36,585 nt of DNA, from contig RPFO01000900.1 in the NCBI GenBank assembly GCA_009746045.1, positions 1 to 36,585 of the forward strand, given 5' to 3'. The notes beneath the pieces are model-generated. The model worked only from the letters and a program-made list of their open reading frames with translations. It was not told the DNA's origin and did no database searches. Made by a program: the position numbers and the translations under genes. Numbering within the stretch: position 1 is the stretch's first letter; each line of letters starts with the position of its first letter. The stretch is from Mesostigma viride. Taxonomy: Eukaryota > Streptophyta > Mesostigmatophyceae > Mesostigmatales > Mesostigmataceae. Of the stretch, positions 27,301-34,930 are shown in pieces.

Positions 27301-28978
27301 TTTGCAGCCGGCTTTGCGCATCTTTTTATCCCTCGCCCTGTACTTGATAAGGAGGTCCCTCGGGAGCAGATAGAGCCCGTACTGCCGCACTTGGCCGAAC
27401 CGCACGCAGGTCCGAGCGTTCCCCCACTGCTTCCCTGAGGGGCGCCTGCCTATCCCGCAGTAGTTCCTGGCCCGCACAATCTCTTCGTCCTTCGATAGTT
27501 TCAACGGCATGTGATTATTCTTACCCATTGCAGATAAAGTTTATGAGGGAATGGACCAGTCAAAGCAATCACTTACTGCCCAGCCGTATCCTCGCAGACG
27601 CTCCCCAGGGGGTCTTATTTCGGTGAAGTCGAGGACGAGGTGGTCGGCCGGGTACTTGCCGGCGAGCAGTTTGCCCGCCGCCTTGGCCCACGCGACCGCC
27701 GAATCGCCCACGCTGATTCGCCAGGTCTTGGACATCGGCTCCCATGTCTCCTGGTTGGACTCCCTCCCCCCACTCGCGACCCTCGTGGACCGGATGACGG
27801 AGATGTCAGGGATGGCCTGCGCGAACCCGTTCAGAGTGCCGGTCACTGGCACGAACCCGACCCTGCATAAGACGCGTGATGTGCGTTCGATCGGGTGTTT
27901 TTGTGTGCCGTTAGTAACGAGGATGGACGCACCGAAAGAGGATTGGAGGGCGAGTATGGACGCGAGACATAAGAATGAAGTCATGTCAGCTGACGAGCTC
28001 GCCGACGAGTGTCTAATAAAGGTGTATTTCGCAAACAAGATTCGCCAAGCTCGCTTCAAAAACCTGGAGGTCGATCAGGACTTATTGGAATACGCGATCC
28101 GCACCAAGTCTGTACTGGGACGAGCCTACCGCCCCCGTTCAGACTTCATTCGTATGGGTCCGGTCGTCGTCGGATGCGATCACGGATGCTTTCATGGCGA
28201 CAACTCTCACGGTCAAGGGGCCAATACGTGTGGCGCCAATTGTACCGATGATGCATACACCGGCAAAGACAGAAACAAGGATATCCTGATGACGTGCAAG
28301 CGGCAGATAGATAACAGCGATGTCGTGATCGCGACCATCAACAAGGAGGCGGACTGTCACGGAACCTTGATGGAGATCGGGTATGCTCACGGACGCGGCA
28401 TCCCCGTGCTGGTCATGTTCGATCCAGAAATGAGCGAGGAGGCGAGACGAGAATTTTGGTTTGCGGCTCAAATGTCACAGTCTCGGCCTCTCCCGTACCA
28501 CCACCGGTACATTTTTCGTCACGTGAAAGAGCTGTCGCCGTTCTTGGATTACAAGCAATACCGGAATTACATCAAATCCCTCCTCAAATATAGATGTGAC
28601 TCACCCGCACCCCTGGAGTAGAAGCCACAGGACGTCCACCACGTCGTAGACGGTCTCCACCTCGGTGAAGCTGCAGTTGAACATGCACGACTCCCTCCGC
28701 CGGCTCAGCTCGGTCCCCCCCAGGAACAGCGTGCGGCCGGCGGGGGCGATCCTCCTGTTGAGGATGTGGTGGTGCAGCTCGGAGAGCTCGTCCATCTCGA
28801 TGGAGTTCAGAGGCTGCCCTTTCGCCCTGACCCACAGCCACTTTTGGTGGCCCACGACCCTGTCGACCACGTTTTCCCACGTCTCGAGCCGTCCGCTGCC
28901 GTCGATGGGGCGATGGTACGTCCTCAGTTCGATCGCCATGGCCCTGTCGGTGGGCGTGGTGACGGCGGAGTCCGTCAT
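23426..28978 (-). CDS. nrdJ: Class II (B12-dependent) ribonucleotide reductase, four exons
   Basis: Reduces ribonucleoside triphosphates to deoxynucleotides using adenosylcobalamin. Exons on the minus strand: 28605-28978, 27577-27862, 25855-26249 and 23426-24398, together 2028 nt, or 675 residues, close to the monomeric bacterial enzyme (about 740). Introns start GTGAGT, GTAAGT and GTACGC and end CAG; phases 2, 0 and 2 join cleanly. Active-site features are all present: the first redox Cys in MFNCSF (C102), N-P-C-x-E with the thiyl Cys (C351) split from E353 by intron 3, its partner Cys exactly 11 residues later in SFCNL (C362), and the C-terminal shuttle pair in DCLSGAC, five residues apart. 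It would enlarge the dNTP pool for viral DNA synthesis. The host must supply cobalamin. Confidence 0.9.
24514..24840 (+). CDS. Cys/His-finger protein, 108 aa, nested in RNR intron 3
   Basis: Starts MKCKGVTLSNRKCRRDVRQG and continues KFCSLHTSH: a C-x3-T...C...C-x2-H finger of the same type as at 7390, 8409, 16012 and 20115. Then a basic stretch (YRTRYVRRHRMRSGD) and a short helical domain with LDRAIQGLSQNDQSAILQALG. It lies entirely in the intron, antisense to the RNR. ATG 24514 follows an AT-rich stretch with TATACATG. It is intact. Function unknown; nucleic-acid binding is suggested by the finger and basic residues. Confidence 0.7.
   Translation: MKCKGVTLSNRKCRRDVRQGRKFCSLHTSHATGAYRTRYVRRHRMRSGDTIVKWQLDRAIQGLSQNDQSAILQALGMKGQVRKRDTIDYNFDRKKLDTGVRDYMDTRR
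24856..25781 (-). CDS. Basic/acidic-tailed protein, nested in RNR intron 3, one frameshift
   Basis: Starts at 25781 (MPPGKSQKVTAKRPHAKRPAP), 10 bases below a promoter motif shared with the gene at 13851. A globular middle (LISLFESLKFLLFALHP, GIDIALHADSSLASVFLTTRGEVVV, GVLVFRVMRFLYSVLKSVG) is followed by an acidic/basic linker (RPKKRSGRRSNPDEYDDDDD). Losing one base in the C9 run near 25074 gives the more natural end FTVMDRTGPQLQYVTATTGH...RRPRVFYI, stopping at 24856; the uncorrected frame stops at 24837. It lies on the RNR strand within the intron, so it must be transcribed on its own or be removed by splicing. Family not recognised. Confidence 0.65.
25792..25816 (-). promoter_or_regulatory. 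Shared promoter motif TGCGCGCTTAGGTA inside RNR intron 3
   Basis: On the minus strand an AT-rich run (ATAATTTTATG) leads into TGCGCGCTTAGGTA, 10 bases before ATG 25781. It is identical over 14 bases to the site at 13872-13897, showing that the nested gene has its own viral promoter. Confidence 0.6.
25855..26249 (-). CDS. nrdJ: RNR exon 3 (thiyl-radical Cys)
   Basis: Starts SSGDENISRAF, includes DILDIVNHLGTMLSSRRSAE and ends at GVNPC plus two bases. The Cys of NPC corresponds to the catalytic thiyl Cys. The boundary with intron 2 reads GYGWA|SSGDEN. Confidence 0.88.
26407..27273 (+). CDS. KilA/BRO-like protein, 288 aa, nested in RNR intron 2
   Basis: Starts MSALVHYLTPADGAKEDARF. The N-terminal half has GKIRVTDDGRISVYDAMAAIG, WSRIGKDHPEVV, and TPVTDRQGMTKIIMLLPGKI followed by AAKFRDQVSVLLERYL, the pattern of the BRO/KilA-type proteins found in large DNA viruses and in some eukaryotic genomes. 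The C-terminal half (HPRIQSSWAAKELGASIKGY, YPIVHNTNNLAVTGKTAGELR) resembles the variable domain that follows. These proteins bind DNA and may control transcription or replication. It is intact, antisense to the RNR, and overlaps the tail of the convergent small gene by 18 bases. Confidence 0.7.
   Translation: MSALVHYLTPADGAKEDARFAGKIRVTDDGRISVYDAMAAIGISPPKVYWSRIGKDHPEVVTGCYHFRFPGQGQRDTPVTDRQGMTKIIMLLPGKIAAKFRDQVSVLLERYLNADRSLAEDILKRADANDGTITNLDEHPRIQSSWAAKELGASIKGYTDAHKGTGNIYPIVHNTNNLAVTGKTAGELRARFGAKGSSRDLHTRLQSAAMSYIQMAEADKINRTGEHPVIVAKRSREFYEPVFKADGLHDVFADSECVRDNAKVMRLNQSANKAVSATTRPKWSLLSA
27256..27528 (-). CDS. Small QVRxYGL-motif protein, 90 aa, nested in RNR intron 2
   Basis: Starts MGKNNHMPLKLSKDEEIVRA and contains RNYCGIGRRPSGKQWGN followed by TCVRFGQVRQYGLYLL, then a basic tail. 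The combination of G..P.GK..G, a Cys, and GQVR.YGL recalls a small motif seen in many giant virus and phage proteins. I recall the motif but no proven function. It lies on the RNR strand in the intron, 48 bases past the 5' splice site, and could also be translated from unspliced RNA. Confidence 0.6.
   Translation of the reverse strand: MGKNNHMPLKLSKDEEIVRARNYCGIGRRPSGKQWGNARTCVRFGQVRQYGLYLLPRDLLIKYRARDKKMRKAGCKRARGLKATELRTQK
27577..27862 (-). CDS. nrdJ: RNR exon 2
   Basis: 96 codons starting VGFVPVTGTLNGFAQ and containing VGDSAVAWAKAAGKLLAGKY and LDFTEIRPPGERLRGYGW. It ends in phase 0 at GCA|GTAAGT. The joined exon 1-2 boundary reads QGCGVGF, as expected for the family. Confidence 0.88.
27863..28604 (-). 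other. RNR intron 1, 742 nt, gene-bearing
   Basis: Donor GTGAGT and acceptor TTATGCAG, both canonical spliceosomal. Almost the whole intron is occupied by a plus-strand gene (27923-28621) that even ends 17 bases inside exon 1. Confidence 0.85.
27923..28621 (+). CDS. Nucleoside 2-deoxyribosyltransferase-like protein, nested in RNR intron 1
   Basis: 232 residues from ATG 27923 (MDAPKEDWRASMDARH); a second in-frame ATG is at 27956. The core has the Rossmann-like features of the family: LIKVYFANKI near the start, GPVVVGCDHGCFHGD, and IDNSDVVIATINKEADCHGT followed by LMEIGYAHGRGIPVLVMFD, where Asp, Asp and Glu in D..(14)..GT..E-I-G-x-A fit the catalytic and binding loop. Such enzymes move deoxyribose between bases or hydrolyse nucleosides. 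An unusual Cys/His insertion (CDHGCFHG...CGANC) may bind metal. The gene fills intron 1 in antisense, ending 17 bases inside exon 1. A link to nucleotide metabolism with the RNR is plausible. Confidence 0.7.
   Translation: MDAPKEDWRASMDARHKNEVMSADELADECLIKVYFANKIRQARFKNLEVDQDLLEYAIRTKSVLGRAYRPRSDFIRMGPVVVGCDHGCFHGDNSHGQGANTCGANCTDDAYTGKDRNKDILMTCKRQIDNSDVVIATINKEADCHGTLMEIGYAHGRGIPVLVMFDPEMSEEARREFWFAAQMSQSRPLPYHHRYIFRHVKELSPFLDYKQYRNYIKSLLKYRCDSPAPLE
28605..28978 (-). CDS. nrdJ: RNR exon 1 (N-terminus, first redox Cys)
   Basis: Residues 1-124 plus two bases. Contains the HHHILNRRIAPAGRTLFLGG stretch and MFNCSF. It ends in LLLQGCG; the donor is GG|GTGAGT with its first intron base at 28604. 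ATG 28978 is chosen as the first Met before the conserved RAMAIELRTYHR. Confidence 0.88.
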
Positions 28979-29075
28979 GTGTCCAGCCGCGTTGTATATC
29001 TAGTTACGCAGATTATTGTCGGTCGGTAAGCACACACGAGCGCTAAATATTTTCTAGAGATGTAAGTATAACTCC
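28979..29075. promoter_or_regulatory. Divergent promoter region, RNR / membrane protein
   Basis: 97 bases between the RNR start (minus) and the gene at 29076 (plus). On the plus strand GAGCGCTAAATATTTTCTAG at about 29038-29057 resembles the GCGCTAAG plus T-rich stretch found before the membrane gene at 21988. Confidence 0.4.
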
Positions 29076-29329
29076 ATGGTTCACGTCAACGTCGGTCCCA
29101 TCGCCATCTGCGCCGTCTCCGCCTTCATCCTCTTCCACACGTCCACGAGCATCTGCGCTCTCCGCAAGGACGGGTTCAAGTCGTGCAAGACCTCCCCCCC
29201 GATTGGAAGTGTTTCTGGACGAAGTGGGGCGTCATGATCCTGGGTCTCGGCGCGGCGAGTATGCTGTTGTGGAAGGCTCACATCGAGGACGCGAAACTGC
29301 GGGGGGGTTTCCGTGATGTCCTCATGTAG
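29076..29329 (+). CDS. Small two-helix membrane protein, one frameshift
   Basis: About 84 residues. First hydrophobic helix VGPIAICAVSAFILFHTS, then CALRKDGFKSCKT. A single lost base in the C7 run near 29196 leads to WKCFWTKWGVMILGLGAASMLLW, the second helix, and the end FRDVLM at 29329. Without the correction the protein would stop at about 53 residues. Four Cys lie between the helices and could form disulphides. Likely a virion membrane protein; family not recognised. Confidence 0.6.
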
Positions 29330-29359
29330 AAAAATGCCGCAGTACTAACTATATACGAG

Positions 29360-29715
29360 ATGGACTACGCCCACAAGCCCTGGATCCCGGCGCTGGTCAC
29401 GGCAATACCGCAAATGGCGCTACTCGGGATCGCGATTTTCCTCCTCGTGCGCGTACGATCGTCCGTGTCAGACTCCATCGCGTCCTTGTGGTGTACGTTC
29501 ACGTTGCGTCCAGGCGAACAGGAGTGCAAGGAGAAGACGTCGCTAACGTCAAGGACATGTTCGGAGGCACGGTCGGCGTGGTTGCAGCCGGTGCGGTCGG
29601 TGCGTTCGGTCTTTCTAAACTGATGCAAAGGCGCAACCGCCCCGTGGTCGTCGAAGGGCCTCAGCGACCCTACTCGACGTCGCCGTGGAGACCACGCGGA
29701 CGGGGCAAGTTTTGA
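29360..29715 (+). CDS. Two-helix membrane protein, one frameshift
   Basis: About 118 residues. First helix WIPALVTAIPQMALLGIAIFL (residues 8-28), a lost base between about 29490 and 29530, then DVANVKDMFGGTVGVVAAGAVGAFGLSKL with a second, Gly/Ala-rich helix, and a basic/Pro-rich tail ending in PRGRGKF. It follows the previous membrane protein by 30 bases in the same direction, so the pair probably shares expression timing. Role in the virion membrane is inferred. Confidence 0.6.
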
Positions 29716-29730
29716 CTCACGTAAATTGAT

Positions 29731-30051
29731 TCAGTCCTTTTTATTAATAAATTTACGTTTCACTCCACCCAGAAGTGTCTTTAATACAATTTGCAATGTT
29801 TTGTACAGCATCACCCATAGTATGACCGTTTTAAGGAGAACGTGCACGCTCTCGAACCGGTCATCTATAACTTCGTCGCAATAATCGGGCCGCTCTTTCC
29901 ACAACTCGGACGATGTGGACGTCATTTGAGCGCATATGTCGTGTTTTTCCATGTTCATCCAGAAACCCATATCCCCGAAGTGTGGACCCTTCAAAAACAG
30001 GTCCTTAAGTGGTTTTTTCACCACGGCCTCGTACACGAAGGCCATGAACAC
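29731..30051 (-). CDS. Small protein with C-terminal membrane helix, 106 aa
   Basis: Starts MFMAFVYEAVVKKPLKDLFL. It has a soluble acidic middle (SSELWKERPDYCDEVIDD) and one hydrophobic helix near the C-terminus, HVLLKTVILWVMLYKTLQIV, before a basic end (GGVKRKFINKKD). It looks like a tail-anchored protein facing the cytosol or virion interior. It is convergent with the gene at 29360, 15 bases away. Not recognised. Confidence 0.6.
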   Translation of the reverse strand: MFMAFVYEAVVKKPLKDLFLKGPHFGDMGFWMNMEKHDICAQMTSTSSELWKERPDYCDEVIDDRFESVHVLLKTVILWVMLYKTLQIVLKTLLGGVKRKFINKKD

Positions 30052-30085
30052 CCTATGCGATATACAATCGATTTTTAAACGCGCG

Positions 30086-30748
30086 TCACTCGAACTTCAC
30101 AACGAACCGCTGTCGGACCTGCTTCACTTGCGGCCTCACGATGACCGCGAGGTCCGAGGCCTTGCACCGGTTGCGGCACTTCACTATCTTCCCGGCTCGG
30201 ATGCGGACGTTTAGGACCTTGTCTTTGCACTTGGGCAGGTCGGACCTGATCAGCTCGTGGTGGCGCCTGGCGTATTCGATGACGCCGTTCAGGATTGCCC
30301 ACCGAAAGAAGTTCATTTGGCCGGGGGTGGTGGTGATCTCCCTCTCCCCCTCGGCGAGCTTGGTCTTCCTCCTCCTGGCGAAGGGGTCGAACATGCGCTT
30401 GGAGTAGAAGTCCAGCTGCTCGCGGTAGGACATGTACAGGTTGAACGGGATGGAGCTGCCCTGGACGCAGTACTCGACCCTGTGCGTCTTCGCGTAGTTG
30501 GTGACCAGCCACTCGATCACGCGGAGGGACAGGCCGGACGACTTCTTCTTCCCTTCTGGGTTGGCGAACTCGTACAGCGTCTCGAAGTTGTCCTTGCTTC
30601 CGTAGAAACGCTGCAGAGATCGCTCCAGAAGGTCCATAGCGTCCGATGCGTGCCCAGTCTCGCTATATACGAGAGATAAATATTTGGCGAGCGTCCACCT
30701 CGTCCCGGTGTCCTGGCGCAGGACGCGGTCATGCGGGATGCGCGCCAA
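30086..30748 (-). CDS. Conserved NCLDV protein (A494R-like), 220 aa
   Basis: Intact. The stretch WLVTNYAKTHRVEYCVQGSS, then FNLYMSYREQLDFYSKRMFD and PFARRRK, followed by QMNFFRWAILNGVIEYA, matches my memory of a protein conserved across many nucleocytoplasmic large DNA viruses (chlorovirus A494R group), with the YxxQLxxYSKxxFDPFxRR signature. Its function is unproven; a late or structural role has been suggested for the group only by conservation. The C-terminus is basic with two Cys (CRNRCKASDL). This gene is the best single marker that the window is of NCLDV origin. Confidence 0.7.
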   Translation of the reverse strand: MARIPHDRVLRQDTGTRWTLAKYLSLVYSETGHASDAMDLLERSLQRFYGSKDNFETLYEFANPEGKKKSSGLSLRVIEWLVTNYAKTHRVEYCVQGSSIPFNLYMSYREQLDFYSKRMFDPFARRRKTKLAEGEREITTTPGQMNFFRWAILNGVIEYARRHHELIRSDLPKCKDKVLNVRIRAGKIVKCRNRCKASDLAVIVRPQVKQVRQRFVVKFE

Positions 30749-30782
30749 GCTAGGAGATTATCTGGTTTTATAGTATGAACGC

Positions 30783-31192
30783 ATGCTGACCGTACCGCTG
30801 CTCCGAGAGATGCTGGTGAAGACGGAGCTGGCTGTCATGCACGCGCTGAACGTGCTCCGACGAGGGGGGGCGAGTACGGAGGAGGAGAGCGCGCTCGTGA
30901 GGGACCTGCCGGACAACCTGAAGAAGTGGAAGTGGCTCAAGCAGCAGATCGCGCACGCGGCTCCGGTGCACGGGACGGGGGACAACGGAGGCATCGAAAG
31001 CGAGGGCGCGGTGCCAGTCAAGCCGGCTAGGATAAAGACCGCGGCCAATAAAGGGGGGGGGGAGATGGCGAGGATAGTGGTAGCACTGTCGGGAACACTG
31101 ATCCAAACAAGGGAGGGGAAGGGGGGGCGACAACGGGGGTGGTCACGTATGGCCAGATTATCGTCAAGATGACGGGGAAATGGAGGCAATGA
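30783..31192 (+). CDS. Unknown protein of about 137 aa, one frameshift
   Basis: Starts MLTVPLLREMLVKTELAVMH: a helical N-terminal domain (about residues 1-65, ending KKWKWLKQQIAH), then a Gly-rich linker. One lost base in the G-run near 31047-31055 gives the natural continuation GDGEDSGSTVGNTDPNKGGEG and the end TYGQIIVKMTGKWRQ at 31192. The stop shares ATGA with the start of the next gene, which suggests coupled expression. Family not recognised. Confidence 0.55.
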
Positions 31193-33120
31193 ACGAAAAG
31201 GAAGCGGAAATTTACAAATTCATGAGTGAAAATGTGAAAGAAAGCGCACAAAAAGCCAAGAAGTTCGTGGAGACCTTTATCCATTCAAGCGACCCAATAC
31301 TCAGAGCGCGGGCCGAGGCCACAAAGAAAACCCTTAACGACTGGTTTGTCAACGAGGACAGCGTGAAAGCGAGTTTGGAATTAGATGACGCGAGAATAAG
31401 GCAACTAGGTGATAACAGCGGCGTGTTCGACGCGTTTCGGAACAAATACGGAGACAATTGGTTTCCTGTAGCACGCACGAGGCACTTGTTTGGTCGCGGT
31501 TTTGGGTATGAAAATAACGTGGCAACGGGACTTGATAAAAACAGTGGAGAAGACATAGAGGCACGGCTTACACCCCAAGCGCGGGTGCTCAAAGAGTTAA
31601 TTGACAAGTTGGAGCGACAGGGAGAGCTTTATGGGGGCAATATTTCGCGGTTCAAGGGGGATATTCATCGAGAAGATCCAAAGATAATGTCGGCGATAAA
31701 CAGGTTGGATTCTCTGTCTGACCGACATGAATCCGAGATCGCAGTGAACGATAAAACGATGCAAGAGCACGAAAGATTCATAAGAGACCAATACACAAGG
31801 TTGAGCAAACTTAAGGAAGCGTCTGGTCAAGAAGGTTTGAGTCCAGACATGATAGACAAAATGACAAGTGAACAAATGAAGAGCGTGGAAGAGGATGTCC
31901 AAAAAGCGTTCCTTAAGCAGCTTGAAAAAGAAGCCCGCGAAGCCCTGGAAAAGAATAATGCAGATGAACAGTTAAAGAAGTTTAGGGAAAAACAGTGGCC
32001 GGGTGTCCAGGCCAGTGTGCAACTGAAAATGGACTCGGAAGCCGAGATGAGAAGAAAAATTAGCAATCCTGTGTTTTTTGGTACGGCGAATGATCCCAAA
32101 CAAGTTATAAGGGCGCACAAGGCATATGCCAAATATAGAGAAGACGGTGGAGATTTGGTTATAGTTCCATCATCAAGTAAAATAGTGGATGCTAACAAAG
32201 CAGGCGATATATCATATAAGTATGAAGATGGAGATATGGAGGTGTTCGAAAACAAATTGAAGAGTCTTTATCCTCCTTCAGAATGGCAACGAGTGGGGTA
32301 TGCGACCTTAAAAAAACGCAACAACGATGTGCAAGGCGTCATATTCAAACGAAAGTTGCTGGACGATTATGAATACATCCCGATATTTTTCGACAATGAT
32401 TTTGATCGCAAGCCAGACGGAAAACTCGTGTTCAGAGACAATAAAGTGATCAACCCACTGCGCAATTTACATAATGAAGAGTACGAGATGATGAACCCGG
32501 TAGAGCTCTTGATTGGCGGGTTAGACAACCCTAGTGACGTGTTAAAAGCGTATGGTCAAGGCCTAGAATATACCTTCACACCTTCCGATCTGAACTTGGA
32601 AGATGCACAGATGTCTGGTGTAATTCACAACCCTTACACAATGTTCCTAAAAACAAAAATCGATGCACTGTTTCCTCAGAACGCTTGGAAACACGCGGGT
32701 TATGTTATCGACAGACGAGATGGACACGAAAACGCATTAATCGGCGCGGCTTTTAAGCGACGCGTGTCGGTAAAGGGGCAGCGTGATTACGAATACGTTG
32801 ACGTGAATGATCTTGTGAACAACACAGACATCGAACGTGGATCAAACGGCAAACTAACAGCGCCTCGTAAACACCACATTACACTGGAAGATCGACATTT
32901 GGGTGAACCGATTCGGGTCGATGGGTCGACTGGGATTACAGCGCCTAAGCCACCACCAAAACAGGGTCCAGGCCATCACCAAAACAGTAAACCACGGGGG
33001 TCTCCAGGCGGTGCCCCGCCAGTTGCTGACGTCGATCCTTCGAATCCCATACTAGCACCTTGGGAGAGTGATCTTATTGACTGGCTTGGATTACCTCCAC
33101 AACAAGATTCATTACTTTAG
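31189..33120 (+). CDS. Large AT-richer protein with an internal duplication, about 643 aa
   Basis: An intact long frame (ATG 31189, or 31180 in the same frame). The first 280 residues are charged and helical (KESAQKAKKFVETFIHSS, KAFLKQLEKEAREALEKN). The second part has two copies of a domain of about 110 residues: NPV...DPKQVIRAHKAYAK...LYPPSEWQRVGYATLKKR...FKRKLLDDYEYIPI, and NPV...NPSDVLKAYGQG...LFPQNAWKHAGYVIDRR...FKRRVSVKGQRDYEYVDV. The tail is Pro/Gly-rich. Base composition is clearly AT-richer than the rest of the window and no frame breaks occur. Possibly acquired separately. Not recognised. Confidence 0.7.
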   Translation: MNEKEAEIYKFMSENVKESAQKAKKFVETFIHSSDPILRARAEATKKTLNDWFVNEDSVKASLELDDARIRQLGDNSGVFDAFRNKYGDNWFPVARTRHLFGRGFGYENNVATGLDKNSGEDIEARLTPQARVLKELIDKLERQGELYGGNISRFKGDIHREDPKIMSAINRLDSLSDRHESEIAVNDKTMQEHERFIRDQYTRLSKLKEASGQEGLSPDMIDKMTSEQMKSVEEDVQKAFLKQLEKEAREALEKNNADEQLKKFREKQWPGVQASVQLKMDSEAEMRRKISNPVFFGTANDPKQVIRAHKAYAKYREDGGDLVIVPSSSKIVDANKAGDISYKYEDGDMEVFENKLKSLYPPSEWQRVGYATLKKRNNDVQGVIFKRKLLDDYEYIPIFFDNDFDRKPDGKLVFRDNKVINPLRNLHNEEYEMMNPVELLIGGLDNPSDVLKAYGQGLEYTFTPSDLNLEDAQMSGVIHNPYTMFLKTKIDALFPQNAWKHAGYVIDRRDGHENALIGAAFKRRVSVKGQRDYEYVDVNDLVNNTDIERGSNGKLTAPRKHHITLEDRHLGEPIRVDGSTGITAPKPPPKQGPGHHQNSKPRGSPGGAPPVADVDPSNPILAPWESDLIDWLGLPPQQDSLL

Positions 33121-33270
33121 ATCTTCGACCGGGCAAAAAGAAATGACACATCTATTAAAAAAAATGGAGGAATTGACATTTGCCGCTTATCTAAATCCAA
33201 CTGACGTGGTGGACGCAAATCCTACACAAAACGGTATTAACCAGATTACGGCGCCTCTAAACCCCCGTAA

Positions 33271-33780
33271 TTTCAGGCCTCGCTTGCCTCTTTTGCCACC
33301 GTCGAACAAACTGCCGAAACAGTCAGTCGTCCAAGGGTATGCAGATATCACGAACGACACGGACCTGACCGAGAAAAGAGTGAGAAGCATCACACGGGAA
33401 CAAGTCAGTCGGATGACGAAGGAACAAAAATACAGGGTGTACAATTGGATAATGTCCCGTGCCCGTGCCCGTGCCATGGCCGCGACGCGCGTCCCAGTGG
33501 ACACGTCACCGAACAAACAGGCGAAACAGGCAGCGGGGTACACAGTCGTCCAGGTGGGGCATGCAGATATCACTGACAGGCCTCGCTTGCCTTTTGTGCC
33601 ACCGTCGAACGAACAGCCGAAACAGTCAGTCGTCCAAGGGTATGCAGATATCACGAACGACACGGAACTGACCGAGGATAGAGTGAGAAGCATCACACGG
33701 GAACAAGCCAGTCGGATGACGGAGGAACAAAAATACAGGGTGTACGATTTTATAATGTCTCGGGCCCGCGCTAGGGCGGG
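33271..33780 (+). repeat. Two tandem units of about 300 bp coding for PPSN/VRSITRE/RARAR blocks
   Basis: 33271-33480 and 33571-33780 encode near-identical segments with CAGTCAGTCGTCCAAGGGTA in both. They are separated by a short unrelated linker. Confidence 0.85.
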
Positions 33781-34930
33781 TGTCAAGACCGCACCCAGCC
33801 AGGTGAGCCGGGATCAACGGGATCAGGCCTTCGCGGACGTTATGGTCAAGAAGGCACAGGATAAGGCGAAAGAGCTCGAGGGTATGCTGGCCAAGAGTGA
33901 GAAGGAACGGAAGGATGGCGAGGAGCGTTTGGGCATGACTCGACATGCATTGGACAAGAAGGGGGAGGAGTTGACGAAAGTGCAGGAGAGGATTGCCGCG
34001 CTGGAAGCCGACCACTCCGCGCAGACGAAAGCGACAAGGAAGGAGATAACAGCGCTGCGATCGAAGGAGATAGACTTGAAAGGTGTCATAGAGAGATTGG
34101 AAAAGCGACACGCCGATATAACGAAAGAGCTGCAGAAAGTGACTGCCGCCAAGGAGGCCGCCGAGCGCAGTCTTCGCGAGGCCAACGATAGGATTCGAGA
34201 ACTTGCATCCGATTTATCTGGCGCGCGCGCCAGTCTCGCGGAGGAGCGTTCCGCTGAGACGGCGAGGCGTTTGCAAGAGGATTTGGCAGCAAAGGACGGT
34301 GCGATAAGGGCTCGGAGGAGGTGTTGCAAAGGGGATTGGATAGAGTGCGACAGCTGGAGAAGACCGCGGACCTGCGGGGCGCGGAGGAGGCCCGGTTGCG
34401 AGCAACTCGACGAGAATAAGGGGCAATTGGGGAAGGCGACAACGGCGGCAAATGAATCGCATCAGAAATTCTAGATGCGGATAAGGAGCTGAAAAGGCGA
34501 TCGAGGACGGAAAGAAACATGAAGAACAGTTCGAGAGGCAGGTGCAAGAAATCAAGAAAAAGAGGGCAGTCCGCGGCAGACAAAGACAAAAGCTGAAGGA
34601 AATAACAGAGGCTCACGAACAACTCAAAGCGGAATTGGACAGTAAAAAGGAAGAGTTAACAAATGCGAGACGGAAATTGGCAGTGAGTTATGCACGCGCA
34701 GGGGCCGCAAAAATGCACTCCTTAGTCTTGTACAGAAGCTGGACAAAGCCCGTGAGGCGGCTGCTGCGGACCGCGTAAAGCACGCGGAGGAGTTGAAGAG
34801 TGCGAGGTCCGAGCTAGCCGCCGCCGAGGAATCGGTGCGGACATTGACAGCCGAGCAGAGGAGGCTGGCGGGACAGCTGCAAGACGCTTTGGCGGGGAAG
34901 CAGCGGGCGGAGGAGGAGGCCGCCGCCGAG

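Larger units (their letters stand above)
26250..27576 (-). other. RNR intron 2, 1327 nt, gene-bearing
   Basis: Donor GTAAGT and acceptor CACACAG. It contains the plus-strand KilA/BRO-like gene (26407-27273) and a small minus-strand gene (27256-27528). Confidence 0.85.
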
